Position numbers and translations under genes: made by a program
Notes under the pieces: model-generated
What the model saw: the letters and a program-made list of their open reading frames with translations, nothing else
What the model was told of the DNA's origin: nothing
Databases searched by the model: none
Shown here: positions 9,169 through 19,208 of the stretch, piece by piece
Position numbering within the stretch: the stretch's first letter is position 1
How the letters are laid out: each line of letters begins with the position of its first letter
NCBI RefSeq assembly: GCF_017309075.1
Contig: NZ_JAEMGS010000005.1
Coordinates: 62,001-126,000, forward strand
Direction of reading: 5' to 3'
Length of the DNA stretch: 64,000 nucleotides
DNA from: Motiliproteus sp. SC1-56
GTDB lineage: Bacteria > Pseudomonadota > Gammaproteobacteria > Pseudomonadales > Balneatricaceae

Positions 9169-9459
9169 TGGCAGATTCCTCCCGGCATAATTGAAGCGTT
9201 TCGAATATAACTAAAAGGCCAGGGCAATCGAACGGAACCCGCCTTTCACTCTCTGAAAAGGTAGCAAAGGGGTTAATTTTCAACAAATTCCCCCAACTTT
9301 TCCTGAGCGATTACCAGCCTGGCACGGACGCCTTAGCAGCGCGTTTTTTACCTAAGCCTGCGCTAAATCAACCCGCAGATCGAGCACCCGGGTTACTATG
9401 GGTTTCAACCGGTGCCGATCGTTCAGGAGCTTGGCACATGATCACCAGGGAGGGGATAT

Positions 9460-11814
9460 ATGGTCAGTGACCGCAGGCTTCAGTATGGCGTGGCGAGCCT
9501 GATCGTCGCGCTCACCTTAGTCTGGAATGCCGCCGAACTGATCGCTTTCAGCGGCTACGACACCCGTTTCCCGATTCTGCCCCCCAACGCCTGGTTGCTG
9601 GCACTGGTCCTGGCAGGCTTTCTCGCCCTCGGTCTTTATCATCAGCAACGCTTGCTGGTACGCGACCGGGCCTCCATCAGCACCCCCTCGCGCCTGCCCC
9701 TGCTCACCGCGCTGGCGTTCCTGCTGACCCTGATCATCAGCACGCTCTTTGTCCACCTCAACCATGGTCACCAGATTACGCAGAAACGCACCAGCGCCCT
9801 GAGCCTGGCCGCCTCTCAGGGCCAGAACCTCGGCGTGCTGCTCAACCAGGCGCGCACCACCACCACCGCCCTCGCCTACCTGATCCAGGAAAACCACGGA
9901 GAACTGGCCAATTTTTCGGAGCTGGCCTCCGGGCTGCTGCAATCCAGCCCCGCCATTTCCAACCTGCAACTGGCTCCAGGGGGAGTGGTCCACCAGATCC
10001 ATCCGCCCCAGGGGCAGGAAGCGGCGATCGGTCACGATCTGTTCGCTGACCCCGGGCGCAATCAGGAGGCCCTGAATGCAATCAAGAGCCGCGCCCTGAC
10101 CCTCGCCGGCCCCTTTGAGCTGCTGCAGGGCGGCCAGGGGCTGGTGGCACGTCAGCCCGTATACCTGCGGGAACCGGGCCGCGGCGAGCAGTTCTGGGGG
10201 TTTACCACCGCCCTGGTGATGCTGGACAACCTGCTCGCCCGAACCGGTCTCGATACCCTGCAGGCGCGCGGCTATGCCTGGCGCCTGCAGCGCCCCGAAC
10301 CCGGGGGCGGCTACCGCACATTCGCCGGTTCCGAGGCGCCCCTGGCAGGTGACCCGGTCACCTACGACCTGCCGGTGCCGAATGGGCGCTGGCAACTGGC
10401 GCTGACGCCGAGTGAGGGCTGGAGTGGGCCCACCGACCAGATCAATGACACCCTGTTGATCCTGCTCAGCACCCTGTTGGTCACCCTGCTGGTGTTCAAC
10501 GCGTTCAAGTACCCGCTCCAGCTCTCGTCGGAGCTGGCCGAGCGCACCGCCAGCCTGAACCGGGAGCGGATGCTACTGCGCCAGGCCGAAGCGCTGTCCC
10601 GAACCGGCAGCTGGAGCTACGACCGGCGCTCACGCCAGCGCAGTTGGAGCGAAGAGCTTTACGAAATCCTGCAGGTACCCCGCCAGCAGTCCCCCCTCCG
10701 CCCGCTGGTGCTGGAGCGGATTCATCCCGCGGATCGCGCCGAAGTGCTCAACGCCTGGCGCAGGCTGGTTTTCGGCACCCCCTACCAGATCGAGTACCGC
10801 CTCGACGCCGGAGGGCAGACCCTCTGGATGCGCGAAACCGCCGTGGCCGAACGCGGATCCAGCCGCCACGTGCAGCGCATGGTGGGCGTCACCCAGGACA
10901 TCACCCGCCAGAAAGCGCTGGAGCGGGAGCTGCGGACCCTGACCCTGGCGGTGGAACACAGCCCTGCCGCCACGGTTTTTACCACCGCCGAGCCACGGAT
11001 CATCTACGTCAACCCACGGTTTACCCAGGTCACCGGCTACAGTCTGGACGAGGTCATGGGTACGCATCCCAATTTCTGGGAAGCCCCCAAACCGACGCAG
11101 GAGGTCTACCGCGATCTCTGGAAAAAGCTGGAAGCCGGCGAAGTCTGGGAAGGTCAGCTCTGGAATCGCCGCAAAGATGGCTCGGCGTTCCTGGAAAAAG
11201 TGGCGATCACTCCGGTGATCAACGAAGACGGCGAAATCACCCACTATGTGGCGGTCAACGAAGACATCACCGAAAAATGGCAGATGGAGCAGACGATCTG
11301 GCGTCAGGCCAACTTTGACCAACTCACGGGGCTGGCCAACCGAGCCCGTTTCAACGAGCGTTGCGAAATCGCGATCGACCGGGCCCGGCGCCGCAAGGAA
11401 CGGGCGTTGCTGCTCTACCTGGACCTGAACAAATTCAAGCCGATCAACGACCGTTACGGCCACCAGGCGGGAGACGCCGTGCTCAAAGAGTTCGCGGCCC
11501 GACTCAAGGAACACATCCGTAGCTCGGATACCGCCGCCCGCATCGGCGGCGATGAGTTCACCGTGCTGCTCGAAGACCTGCCGTCCAACCAACCCATCGA
11601 AGCCCTGATCGAGAAGCTGCACCGCCACCTGATCACGGCCGATTACACCGTGCCCGATGGACGGGGACGCCTGGTGGAGGTGCCCCTTGGCACCAGCATC
11701 GGGTTCGCGCTCTTCCCGGATCACGGTCAGACCCCCTCGGAGCTGATGCGCCATGCCGACCAGGGAATGTACAAAGACAAGCGCACCCAAGGGGCGGAGC
11801 GCGAAAGCCGCTGA
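9460..11814 (+). CDS. Membrane diguanylate cyclase with CHASE, two PAS and GGDEF domains
   Basis: 784-residue signalling enzyme making c-di-GMP. Three hydrophobic segments lie in residues 9-102, then a periplasmic CHASE-like sensor (about 105-315, with GHDLFADPGRNQEAL and ARQPVYL), a further membrane segment (about 327-350), PAS domains (about 372-480 and 492-610) and a GGDEF domain. The active motif GGDEF is intact at 696-700, and the inhibitory-site RSSD is at 687-690, five residues before it, so product inhibition is expected. The start has GGGAGGGG just upstream. There is no EAL domain and no operon partner. Confidence 0.9.
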   Translation: MVSDRRLQYGVASLIVALTLVWNAAELIAFSGYDTRFPILPPNAWLLALVLAGFLALGLYHQQRLLVRDRASISTPSRLPLLTALAFLLTLIISTLFVHLNHGHQITQKRTSALSLAASQGQNLGVLLNQARTTTTALAYLIQENHGELANFSELASGLLQSSPAISNLQLAPGGVVHQIHPPQGQEAAIGHDLFADPGRNQEALNAIKSRALTLAGPFELLQGGQGLVARQPVYLREPGRGEQFWGFTTALVMLDNLLARTGLDTLQARGYAWRLQRPEPGGGYRTFAGSEAPLAGDPVTYDLPVPNGRWQLALTPSEGWSGPTDQINDTLLILLSTLLVTLLVFNAFKYPLQLSSELAERTASLNRERMLLRQAEALSRTGSWSYDRRSRQRSWSEELYEILQVPRQQSPLRPLVLERIHPADRAEVLNAWRRLVFGTPYQIEYRLDAGGQTLWMRETAVAERGSSRHVQRMVGVTQDITRQKALERELRTLTLAVEHSPAATVFTTAEPRIIYVNPRFTQVTGYSLDEVMGTHPNFWEAPKPTQEVYRDLWKKLEAGEVWEGQLWNRRKDGSAFLEKVAITPVINEDGEITHYVAVNEDITEKWQMEQTIWRQANFDQLTGLANRARFNERCEIAIDRARRRKERALLLYLDLNKFKPINDRYGHQAGDAVLKEFAARLKEHIRSSDTAARIGGDEFTVLLEDLPSNQPIEALIEKLHRHLITADYTVPDGRGRLVEVPLGTSIGFALFPDHGQTPSELMRHADQGMYKDKRTQGAERESR

Positions 11815-11949
11815 AGTTCAGGGCGGGAAATTCAGCGTGGGTGATTCGGTACGGAAAGTTCAATACTAGGCCTTCGATGCCGATAGCCGGCAGCGCCCAA
11901 ACCCCGGCTACGCCGCGCTACCCGGGTCCAAAACCTGCTGCAACTGCGG

Positions 11950-12453
11950 CTAATTGGGGGCGGTCAGCGTTTGCCGCCCCCGTTCGGCCGAACCTGTTCG
12001 TTGGGCCGGACGTCGAAACACCCGGTCATCCGGCTTCTGGCAGTTGGCCAGCCCCAGCGGACAGGCCTCACCGCGATCATCGCCCACGTTGTCGTCCCGG
12101 TCCGGCGGCGGCATCCTCATCACCTCTTCACGCTGGACCGGCTGGCTAACCGGTGGCGCCGCCTTGCGCACGGCCGCCTGCTTCGCCTCCCGTTGCCGCC
12201 TTTCGGCATCGACCTCCTGAATCAGGGCACGCATTTCCGCCCGCCGCTGCTGCTGACGCGCGACTTCCTCGGGGCTGGGCCGGTCAACCCGCAGTTCAAT
12301 GACCTCCCCTCCTTCGCTACAGGGAACCCCCTGGTAGGCGACACCGTCTGCGCCCTCACAGCGGTAAATCTCGGCCCGGGCCGCCCCTCCCCCGACCTGC
12401 CCCAGCAGCATCGCCGCGGCAAACGCCAGCAACGCCCTGTTGATTGAATGCAT
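11950..12453 (-). CDS. DUF4124-containing secreted protein
   Basis: 167-residue exported protein of unknown function. Signal peptide at about 1-27 (ALLAFAAAMLLGQVGGGAARA), then a short DUF4124 domain beginning EIYRCEGADGVAYQGVPC with its paired cysteines, a charged coiled-coil-like stretch (EEVARQQQRRAEMRAL) and a proline/arginine-rich tail. The ATG at 12453 has GGGGAG upstream and places the signal peptide at the N-terminus; the 39 further upstream codons are not signal-like. Confidence 0.75.
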   Translation of the reverse strand: MHSINRALLAFAAAMLLGQVGGGAARAEIYRCEGADGVAYQGVPCSEGGEVIELRVDRPSPEEVARQQQRRAEMRALIQEVDAERRQREAKQAAVRKAAPPVSQPVQREEVMRMPPPDRDDNVGDDRGEACPLGLANCQKPDDRVFRRPAQRTGSAERGRQTLTAPN

Positions 12454-12601
12454 AGCCGCTCCCCGATGCCGCTTGTAATAAGCAGAGTATAGAGACGCAT
12501 ACCAGGATGCGGGGCAAAGCCGGTGGCGCGCATTGCCTGCATCCCACCACCTCCGTAGAATCCGCTTCATTCCCAGTCAAAACCAAGACGCGGCCCCACT
12601 G

Positions 12602-13522
12602 ATGACGTTTCAAACGCTGGAGCACCTGATCGAAGCGTTTCGCCAGCGCCGCCCCATCCGGGCAGGCTCACTGATCATTACCGTATACGGCGACGCGATC
12701 GCGCCGCGCGGCGGCACGGTTTGGCTGGGCAGCCTGATCAAGCTTCTGGCCCCCCTGGGACTGAACGAACGGCTGGTGCGCACCTCCGTGTTCCGGCTGG
12801 TGAAGGACCGCTGGCTCAGCGTGGAGCCGGTCGGGCGACGTAGCAACTACAGCCTCACCGACTCCGGGCGGCGGCGTTTTGAGAAGGCCGGAAAGCGCAT
12901 CTACGCTGAGCGCAACCCGGCGTGGGATGGGCGCTGGACCCTGGCGCTGCTCAACCAGCTAAGCCCAGAGCAGCGCCAGGAGATGCGCCAGGAACTGACC
13001 TGGCAGGGGTTTGGCTCCCTCTCCTCCACGGCGATGCTGCACCCACAAATTCCGCCGAGCGAAATGCGCGCCATTTTGCAGGAGTACGCCTACCAGGATG
13101 AAGTGATCGTCCTTGACCAACTGGCTGAAGACAGCACCACGACCCGCGCCATGCGGCGCCAGGTTCGGGAGTCCTGGGATCTTGACAGGTTGTCCCAGAG
13201 CTACCGCCACTTCCTGGAGCAATACACCCCTCTTGGCCAGGAAATCGAGCGCCTGGGCGCCCCGCCGCCGGCCGAGAGTTTTTTACTCAGAACCCTGATG
13301 ATGCACGAGTATCGCCGCATCATGCTGCGTGACCCGGAGCTGCCCGAAGCGCTGCTGCCCGACCACTGGGAGGGCAAGGCCGCGCGGGAACTCGCCGCAA
13401 ATATCTACCAGGGCATTTGGCGTGCCACGGAGCGCCATCTGGAAACAGTGCTGGAGTGTGCCGGCGCCGAGCTGCCCGCTCCCGATAGACACTTCTACCA
13501 GCGCTACGGCGGCCTGCCGTAA
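12602..13522 (+). CDS. paaX: PaaX-type transcriptional regulator
   Basis: 306-residue regulator of the PaaX family, which represses phenylacetate-degradation genes and is released by phenylacetyl-CoA. An N-terminal winged-helix region (LIITVYGDAIAPRGGTVWLG, then ERLVRTSVFRLVKDRWL) and the PaaX C-terminal domain are present; the length equals the family's usual 305-315. It is convergent with paaY. The paaABCDE catabolic genes are not in the window, so the target genes are unknown here. Confidence 0.88.
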   Translation: MTFQTLEHLIEAFRQRRPIRAGSLIITVYGDAIAPRGGTVWLGSLIKLLAPLGLNERLVRTSVFRLVKDRWLSVEPVGRRSNYSLTDSGRRRFEKAGKRIYAERNPAWDGRWTLALLNQLSPEQRQEMRQELTWQGFGSLSSTAMLHPQIPPSEMRAILQEYAYQDEVIVLDQLAEDSTTTRAMRRQVRESWDLDRLSQSYRHFLEQYTPLGQEIERLGAPPPAESFLLRTLMMHEYRRIMLRDPELPEALLPDHWEGKAARELAANIYQGIWRATERHLETVLECAGAELPAPDRHFYQRYGGLP

Positions 13523-13575
13523 CCCTTCTGCCGTAATCCTTCTGCAGTACCCCTCCCGAATCAGATGCGGGCGGG

Positions 13576-14178
13576 TTACCCGCCGTCGCGCTGGTACTTG
13601 GGCTTAAGGTCGGTCCCGGGCAGGCGTGGACGCCCGGGCTCCACAGCGGTGAGCGGCTCGCAGGGCTGCATAGATTCATGGCACTCCCGGGTCAACTGCT
13701 GGTAGCGGGCCGTCGCGGAGGCCTTCCAGGCGACCTCCTGCTCCGACAAGCCACGCAACACCTTGGCGGGCGCCCCCACCACCAGACTGCGGGGCTCACA
13801 GCTGAAAGCGGCCTTGACGAAAGCACAGGCGCCCACGATAGACTCGGCGCCGATGCGGGCGCCGTCCATCACCACCGCGTTCATCCCCACCATGGCGTTG
13901 CGCCCGACCCGACAGCCGTGCAAAACCGCGCCATGACCGATATGCCCGTCCCGCTCCACCACGGTATCGCTACCGGGAAAACCGTGCACGACGCAGGTGT
14001 CCTGAACGTTGACCCCTTCCTCCAGCACTAGGCGTCCGAAGTCACCACGAAGCGAGGCCGCCGGCCCGATATAACAGCCCGGCCCGACGATGACATCGCC
14101 GATCAGAATCGCTGTGGGATGAACAAAGGCGGAGGGATCCACCACCGGTGTGATGCCATTGATACGGTATACCTGCAT
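13576..14178 (-). CDS. paaY: PaaY-like hexapeptide-repeat thioesterase (gamma-carbonic anhydrase fold)
   Basis: 200-residue left-handed beta-helix protein. PaaY hydrolyses dead-end CoA thioesters formed in phenylacetate breakdown. It begins [23 protein letters not shown] and carries the zinc-binding histidines VVHGFPG and [12 protein letters not shown], plus the PaaY-like C-terminal helix after [13 protein letters not shown]. Its closeness to paaX mirrors the paaXY pairing of E. coli, but here the two face each other. GGAGG lies upstream of the ATG. Confidence 0.83.
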   Translation of the reverse strand: MQVYRINGITPVVDPSAFVHPTAILIGDVIVGPGCYIGPAASLRGDFGRLVLEEGVNVQDTCVVHGFPGSDTVVERDGHIGHGAVLHGCRVGRNAMVGMNAVVMDGARIGAESIVGACAFVKAAFSCEPRSLVVGAPAKVLRGLSEQEVAWKASATARYQQLTRECHESMQPCEPLTAVEPGRPRLPGTDLKPKYQRDGG

Positions 14179-14457
14179 ACAGCCTCCTTTCAGCGCGGGC
14201 CCGACAGGACCTTCTGTTTATCCCTGATCATCACCGTAATCAGCGCCTTTGGCCAGCCAAAGGCGCACTATCCGCACTGAGCAAGGCTTGTTGCAAATAC
14301 AAATCCCGGCGTAATCGGCGGCTTTAGGCTCGGATTGGTAAATGACTCGATTGGCTGGCGCCTACGGTAATCTAGTAGAGCTGGGTGTGGATCGGGGAGC
14401 AGACGAACTCGCGGCCGATGAGTGAAGGCTCCCCGGTTGGATTACCGATCTTGCCCC

Positions 14458-15240
14458 CTATTCGTATCGGCGGGGACGACGGGTCTCGATCACCGCGATA
14501 TAGGCGTGCCAGCTGGCATAGCTCAGCAACGGCATGAGCAGCACAAAGCCCACTGCCGAGGTCGCAAAGCCCAGCACCACCAGCCCCCCGATCAGCAGTG
14601 CCCAGATCAGCATGGGCAGCGCATTGTCGCGCACCGCGGACACCGAGGTGACGATCGCGGTCATCATATCCACGCGCCGTTCCAGCATGATCTGCGGGGC
14701 AAACGCCGATACCGAAAACACGAGCCCCAGCATCAGGGCCCCCACCAACGAGCCCACCGCCAGAAAGCCCCCGAGTTCTGTGAACGACGGCTCCCCGAGG
14801 GTCGGATAAAGGGCATGAATCAGGGTCGCCAACCGCATCCAGGCGATCATCAGCAACGTCAGGATCACGGCAAAGCCCCACTCGCCGGCCGGGTTGCGGA
14901 GCAGCGCCCGAAAGCTGTGGTAGAGCGAAGGGCGCCGCCCCCGCTCCAACTGCCAGGCGACATCATAGAGGGCAACCGCGAAGAGCGGCCCGACCAGGGC
15001 GAAGGCCACAGTAGCGGGCAAAATCACCAAATGGGTGCCCTGCGCCAGGGTAAGGGCCAAAATGGCTGCTGGAATCAGGCTGAAAACCGCGCCGAACAAA
15101 AGGCTGATCCACGGTGCTGCGACCAGGTCACGGGCGCCGAGGCGCAGCCAGTGAAAGGGCGCCCCTGCCGAGACTCGATTCGCGGGCAGGCGACGCGCGA
15201 TGCCACCGTCCTTCAGTGCATAAGGGTGTGTATGGTCCAT
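14458..15240 (-). CDS. DUF2189 multi-pass membrane protein
   Basis: 260-residue integral membrane protein of the DUF2189 family, function unknown. About six membrane segments are visible, starting at ISLLFGAVFSLIPAAILAL. The family often sits near cytochrome or respiratory genes; here a small cytochrome c gene lies about 220 bases away on the same strand. The ATG at 15240 is the first in-frame start; the ribosome site is weak. Confidence 0.78.
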   Translation of the reverse strand: MDHTHPYALKDGGIARRLPANRVSAGAPFHWLRLGARDLVAAPWISLLFGAVFSLIPAAILALTLAQGTHLVILPATVAFALVGPLFAVALYDVAWQLERGRRPSLYHSFRALLRNPAGEWGFAVILTLLMIAWMRLATLIHALYPTLGEPSFTELGGFLAVGSLVGALMLGLVFSVSAFAPQIMLERRVDMMTAIVTSVSAVRDNALPMLIWALLIGGLVVLGFATSAVGFVLLMPLLSYASWHAYIAVIETRRPRRYE

Positions 15241-15461
15241 ACCGCAGTCCTCACTTTGCCGGGTATGAACGTTACGTACGGGAGGGGATTTTGGTTCATC
15301 TTCAACCGCATTCCGCGGCTTTGGATCAATGAATCAATGGACCAGTGACGCTTGCGCCAAAGCCCAACGAATTACCGCTCGCCCGATTGAGAACGGAGAT
15401 GAACAGGCAACGCCAGCCGAAAAGCCCGACCGCTCCCATCGGTAGCGCACACGCGCTTTCC

Positions 15462-15779
15462 TCAGTCGGCTTGCGCCAGGTCGCGCAGATGTCTCGCCAC
15501 CTGTTCGGCGTCTTCCTGGGTTAAATGGGGAAAGGAGGGCATTTCAGGAAAGCGCGGCATGCCCTGGCGGATCAGTTGCACTATCTGCTCTTGGTTGAGC
15601 TGCGTATTGGCGCTCGCGGGAATCCCGGCAATAAAATTGCCCTTGCCGTTCTCCTTGTGACAGCCCGCGCAGGTTTCATTAAACAACTGTTCGCCGCGGT
15701 TAGCCGATAAAGGTTCTTCAGCGCCGCAACCGACAAGCACCACCAGCACTGCAAACACCGGTACCCGATTGATAATCAT
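15462..15779 (-). CDS. Small lipoprotein cytochrome c
   Basis: 105-residue exported c-type cytochrome. A lipobox LVGC at the end of the signal peptide (about residue 18) predicts lipid anchoring. The single haem site CAGCH lies in NETCAGCHKENGKG. A methionine in the MPRFPEMPSF region is the likely sixth ligand. It is a class I monohaem carrier with no oxidase gene next to it, so its electron partner is unknown. Confidence 0.87.
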   Translation of the reverse strand: MIINRVPVFAVLVVLVGCGAEEPLSANRGEQLFNETCAGCHKENGKGNFIAGIPASANTQLNQEQIVQLIRQGMPRFPEMPSFPHLTQEDAEQVARHLRDLAQAD

Positions 15780-15979
15780 CAGGTTTCCCTTAGCTAGCTG
15801 AACTTACCCTAAGTAAAGCGTAAAAAAGCGCTTCTGGGTAGTCAGCCGCTCATCCCGGTTAAATCATCGCCCGTGATGTCACTTTTTCCGGCGCCAGGCA
15901 CCCAGCGGCCACCGGCGACCACCGGCGCCCCCTGTCCACCGACGGGCGTAAATGCTGGGAAAAAAATAGACTCCCTGCG

Positions 15980-16339
15980 CTACATCTGCCGCTTGTGAGC
16001 CTGGAGCTGGGTGAAACCGCCGCCGTTGAACAGGTTAGTGTACCCTGCGCTGCGCAGGGCCTGTTCTGCGATGCCTGCCCGGTTGCCGCTGCGACAGTAA
16101 AGCACCACCGGCTGATCCTTGGGAACGCCCTGCCGGGCGAACTGCTCGACCACCTGCTGATGGGGAATCAGCACCGCGCCCTCCAGGTGCCCGCCGCGAA
16201 ACTCGCCGGGCGTCCTCACATCCACCACCAGCGCGCCGGATTCAATTTTTTCCCATGCAATCTGCTCGCGCTCGCCCGCAGCGCTGTAGCTGCTGAACAA
16301 CAGGCTCAGCAGCAAAGAGAGGGTGGCGATCGGTTTCAT
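15980..16339 (-). CDS. Secreted single-domain rhodanese
   Basis: 119-residue periplasmic rhodanese. Signal peptide at 1-21 (MKPIATLSLLLSLLFSSYSAA), then one rhodanese domain with the active-site loop CRSGNRAG carrying the catalytic cysteine. Similar in size to PspE. The ATG at 16339 is preceded by AAAGGAG at seven bases, which decides it against the longer frame to 16411. Confidence 0.86.
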   Translation of the reverse strand: MKPIATLSLLLSLLFSSYSAAGEREQIAWEKIESGALVVDVRTPGEFRGGHLEGAVLIPHQQVVEQFARQGVPKDQPVVLYCRSGNRAGIAEQALRSAGYTNLFNGGGFTQLQAHKRQM

Positions 16340-16527
16340 AAGGCAACTCCTTTGACTTTTTTGATGTTTTTGAATTACTTGGGGGGCTTTGCCGGACGCG
16401 CCTGTTTCCAACCTTGCAAACCGGATACGCGCCGTTGCATGCGATCATTCTAATTTGAATAGATAGCGCCTTCACCTAAAAAGTAATGCGCCTGTTAAGT
16501 CCAGCGCCTGCCCTTGCCCTGCCATCA

Positions 16528-17280
16528 TTATTTCCAAAGCTCGGCCACCGGGGTCTCGGGCGAAAACCGGTGCGCAACCTGGGCCTGCAACAATTCGGCG
16601 GTGGCCAGGGCATCGGTCAGGGCATGGTGGAGCGAATAGTGGGGCAGGTGGTAGCGTATGCGGCTATCGGCCAGACGGATCGACGCCGGGCGCTGGCCCA
16701 GCAGGCGCCGCCAAAAACCAAGGGGCTTGGCGCGGTGCAGCCTGGCCTCCAACTCCATGGTATCGATGACCGGAAACTCGATCCCCTCGCCGATGCGCCT
16801 GCGCAGGGCAACGTCGAGAAACGGCCGCTCGATCCCCCGGTGATGGACCACCACCACCTTGCCCTGGATTGCGGCCAGCAGCTCCCCCAGCACCCGGGTC
16901 AGGTCCGGCGCCTGGGCCACCTCCGAGTGGGTGATGCCGTGCACCACCACCGACTCCGGCGTCAGCCGTGCCCGCGGCCGCACGATCCAGTGGCGGGCGT
17001 CGGCAAGCCGAATTCGATCAAGATTCAGGGGCACCAGGCCAATGCTGACTATACCGCTGCGCTGCAGGTCAAAACCGGTGGTTTCAAAGTCCATGGCCAC
17101 CAGGGGTACTGCCGCCAGCGGCGTCTCGGGGGATGCGACTCCGGCCAGGTAAAAAGCACGCAGCCGCGGATCCAGGGCTTGCTCCGCCAGGGTCCGGTAC
17201 CGGGCGGGCCAGTCCCTGGCGACCTGTTCGTCCCGAGCCAAGTCCGGCTCGTCCGGTGATTCCGGCCCAAGGTAGAACAC
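16528..17280 (-). CDS. DnaQ-like DEDDh 3'-5' exonuclease
   Basis: 250-residue protein with a DEDDh exonuclease domain from about residue 60: ExoI MDFETTGFD, ExoII around VVVHHRGIERPFLDVAL, and ExoIII HHALTDALATAEL. About 55 N-terminal residues before it are not recognised. It begins four bases after the stop of the cNMP/CBS/DUF294 gene, so the two are almost certainly co-transcribed. The pair DUF294-protein plus exonuclease next to a solute transporter is a recurring gammaproteobacterial arrangement; its function is unknown. Confidence 0.85.
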   Translation of the reverse strand: MFYLGPESPDEPDLARDEQVARDWPARYRTLAEQALDPRLRAFYLAGVASPETPLAAVPLVAMDFETTGFDLQRSGIVSIGLVPLNLDRIRLADARHWIVRPRARLTPESVVVHGITHSEVAQAPDLTRVLGELLAAIQGKVVVVHHRGIERPFLDVALRRRIGEGIEFPVIDTMELEARLHRAKPLGFWRRLLGQRPASIRLADSRIRYHLPHYSLHHALTDALATAELLQAQVAHRFSPETPVAELWK

Positions 17281-17284
17281 GGGA

Positions 17285-19156
17285 TCAGAGCGCCCGGTTC
17301 GGCGCGTAGCGGTAACGGAGAAACTTCTGGGCGTCGCTCAGGATCTGGAACGCCCCCTTGAGGTGCTTGCGCTCAAATTCGGACAGGTTCTCAGGTTCGA
17401 TGTTGTTGTCCGGCTCGCGCCCCGCATCCAGGTCGAGGGCCTGGTGGCGCAAGCGCATCAGGGCAATAAACTCCAGCGCATCGCGCAGGTCCTGCCCCCG
17501 CCCCCGCGGCAGAATGTCGGCCTCGATCACATCCTCCAGCCGCTCAAAGGTGTTCAGGGCACTGGAGCCCACCGCCAGGGCGTGGACCCGGACCAGGTCC
17601 ACGAAGGGAGCGGTGCCTCGGCGCTTCATATTGACCGAGTTGCTCTGGCGCCCGTCGGTCTCCATGACAAAGTCGCGAAAAAAGCCCAGCGGCGGGGTCC
17701 GGCCGAGGGCGTTTCGGGCCATGCAGGCCAGAAAGCGCGGCTGGCGCTGGGCCTTGGTGCGAATCAGGTGGTAGAGTTTTTCCGCCCACTCGGTCTTGCC
17801 CCAGACGCCGTTCAGGTCAAAGAAAATAGAGCTGTTGAGCAGGAACTCGGGGCTCGGGCGCTCAATCCATTCGCTGAAATAGCCCTCCCAGACCTTCAGC
17901 GGCTGCCGCCAGCGGCGATTGGTGGCCATGATATCGCCGTTGCAGTAGGGATAACCGCAGGCGTTCAGACCGTCGCAGACAAAGGCGGCCAACTTCGCGA
18001 AGTAGTCGTCGTGACGCTCGGGGTCGAAGGTGTCGGACAACACCAGGGCATTGTCCTGATCGGTGACGATCGACTGCTCGTCCCGGGCCATGGAGCCTAA
18101 CGCCAGAAAGCAATAGGGGACCGGGGGCGGCCCCAGGAATTCCTCCGCCAACTCCAGCAGCCGCTGCTTGAAGCTGCGCCCGATCACCGCCAGCGCGCTG
18201 CCGATCATGCGGGAGTTTGCATCCTCGGCCACCATACGTCGAAAGCAGGCCCGGACATCGGGCACCAGGGCGGCCAACCCCTCCTGATCCGGCTGGCGAA
18301 AGATGCTGGACACCACGAAGAGGCTGTTCTGGGACTCGTAACGGATAATGTCGGGCAGCTCGATAATACCGATCGCCTTACCCCGGCCCATCACCGGAAG
18401 GTGGTGAATGTTATGCCGCAGCATCACCAGCATCGCTTCGAACACCAGCTGGTTGTGGGCCACGCTGATCGGCGCCTCGGTCATGATTTCGCTGACCGGG
18501 GTATCGTAATCAAGCCCGGGCGTCACCAACCGGTCGCGAATGTCCTGGTCGGTGACGATACCGGCCATGGCAGTCGCCGCGCCGCTTTCATCCTCCTTGA
18601 CCAACAACAGGGAGGCGGCCCCTTCCTCGGTCATTTTGATCGCCGCTTCGCGCGCTGTGGAATGCACGCTGAGGGTCACCGGTGCCCGGCTGATCAGGGC
18701 GCTCACCGGGGCCGTCATCAGCTCGTTGGCTTCCCGCCTTGAGACCGCCTGGCGCAGTCGGGTGCGGTCTTCCACCTCCACAAAGTCGGCAAACAGCTCG
18801 TGCTCTTCGAACAGCGTATTGAACGCCGACTCCGGAAGCAGGTAGATCAGGGTGTCCTCCAGAGTGGAGACCGGAAAGCGCACCCGGCGGTCGCGCAACA
18901 ACCCCAGCTCGCCAAAGATGCCCCCCTCGCTCAGGCGGTTGTAGAGATCGCCGTTGCGGCGAAACACCTCAACTGAGCCGCTGCGAATCACATGCAGTGC
19001 ATCGATCTCGTCGCCCAGGCGCAGCACCTCCGTACCGGCCTTGAAGTAGGCGACCTCCATCTGCGAGGCCACCCAGTTGAGCCGTTCCTCGGGCAACTCG
19101 GAAAAAGGCGGATGGCGACGCAGAAAGTCGCAGATTTCCAAGTGTTCAGCCTGCAT
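17285..19156 (-). CDS. cNMP-binding / CBS / DUF294 putative nucleotidyltransferase
   Basis: 623-residue multidomain protein. A cyclic-nucleotide-binding domain (about 10-135), a tandem CBS pair (about 150-275, two MT-A-P-type repeats starting LMTAPVSALISR and IMTEAPISV), a DUF294 nucleotidyltransferase core (about 300-440, FLALGSMARDEQS and TDQDNALV with the metal-binding aspartates) and the DUF294 C-terminal domain. The layout suggests nucleotide sensing coupled to a GlnD-like transferase. It lies between a BCCT transporter and an exonuclease in one operon, so it may control the transporter. Confidence 0.87.
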   Translation of the reverse strand: MQAEHLEICDFLRRHPPFSELPEERLNWVASQMEVAYFKAGTEVLRLGDEIDALHVIRSGSVEVFRRNGDLYNRLSEGGIFGELGLLRDRRVRFPVSTLEDTLIYLLPESAFNTLFEEHELFADFVEVEDRTRLRQAVSRREANELMTAPVSALISRAPVTLSVHSTAREAAIKMTEEGAASLLLVKEDESGAATAMAGIVTDQDIRDRLVTPGLDYDTPVSEIMTEAPISVAHNQLVFEAMLVMLRHNIHHLPVMGRGKAIGIIELPDIIRYESQNSLFVVSSIFRQPDQEGLAALVPDVRACFRRMVAEDANSRMIGSALAVIGRSFKQRLLELAEEFLGPPPVPYCFLALGSMARDEQSIVTDQDNALVLSDTFDPERHDDYFAKLAAFVCDGLNACGYPYCNGDIMATNRRWRQPLKVWEGYFSEWIERPSPEFLLNSSIFFDLNGVWGKTEWAEKLYHLIRTKAQRQPRFLACMARNALGRTPPLGFFRDFVMETDGRQSNSVNMKRRGTAPFVDLVRVHALAVGSSALNTFERLEDVIEADILPRGRGQDLRDALEFIALMRLRHQALDLDAGREPDNNIEPENLSEFERKHLKGAFQILSDAQKFLRYRYAPNRAL

Positions 19157-19208
19157 GAGACTCCCCGCTCCGCCGTCAACGCAGCCGCGGTGACGACGGT
19201 AACGCCTG

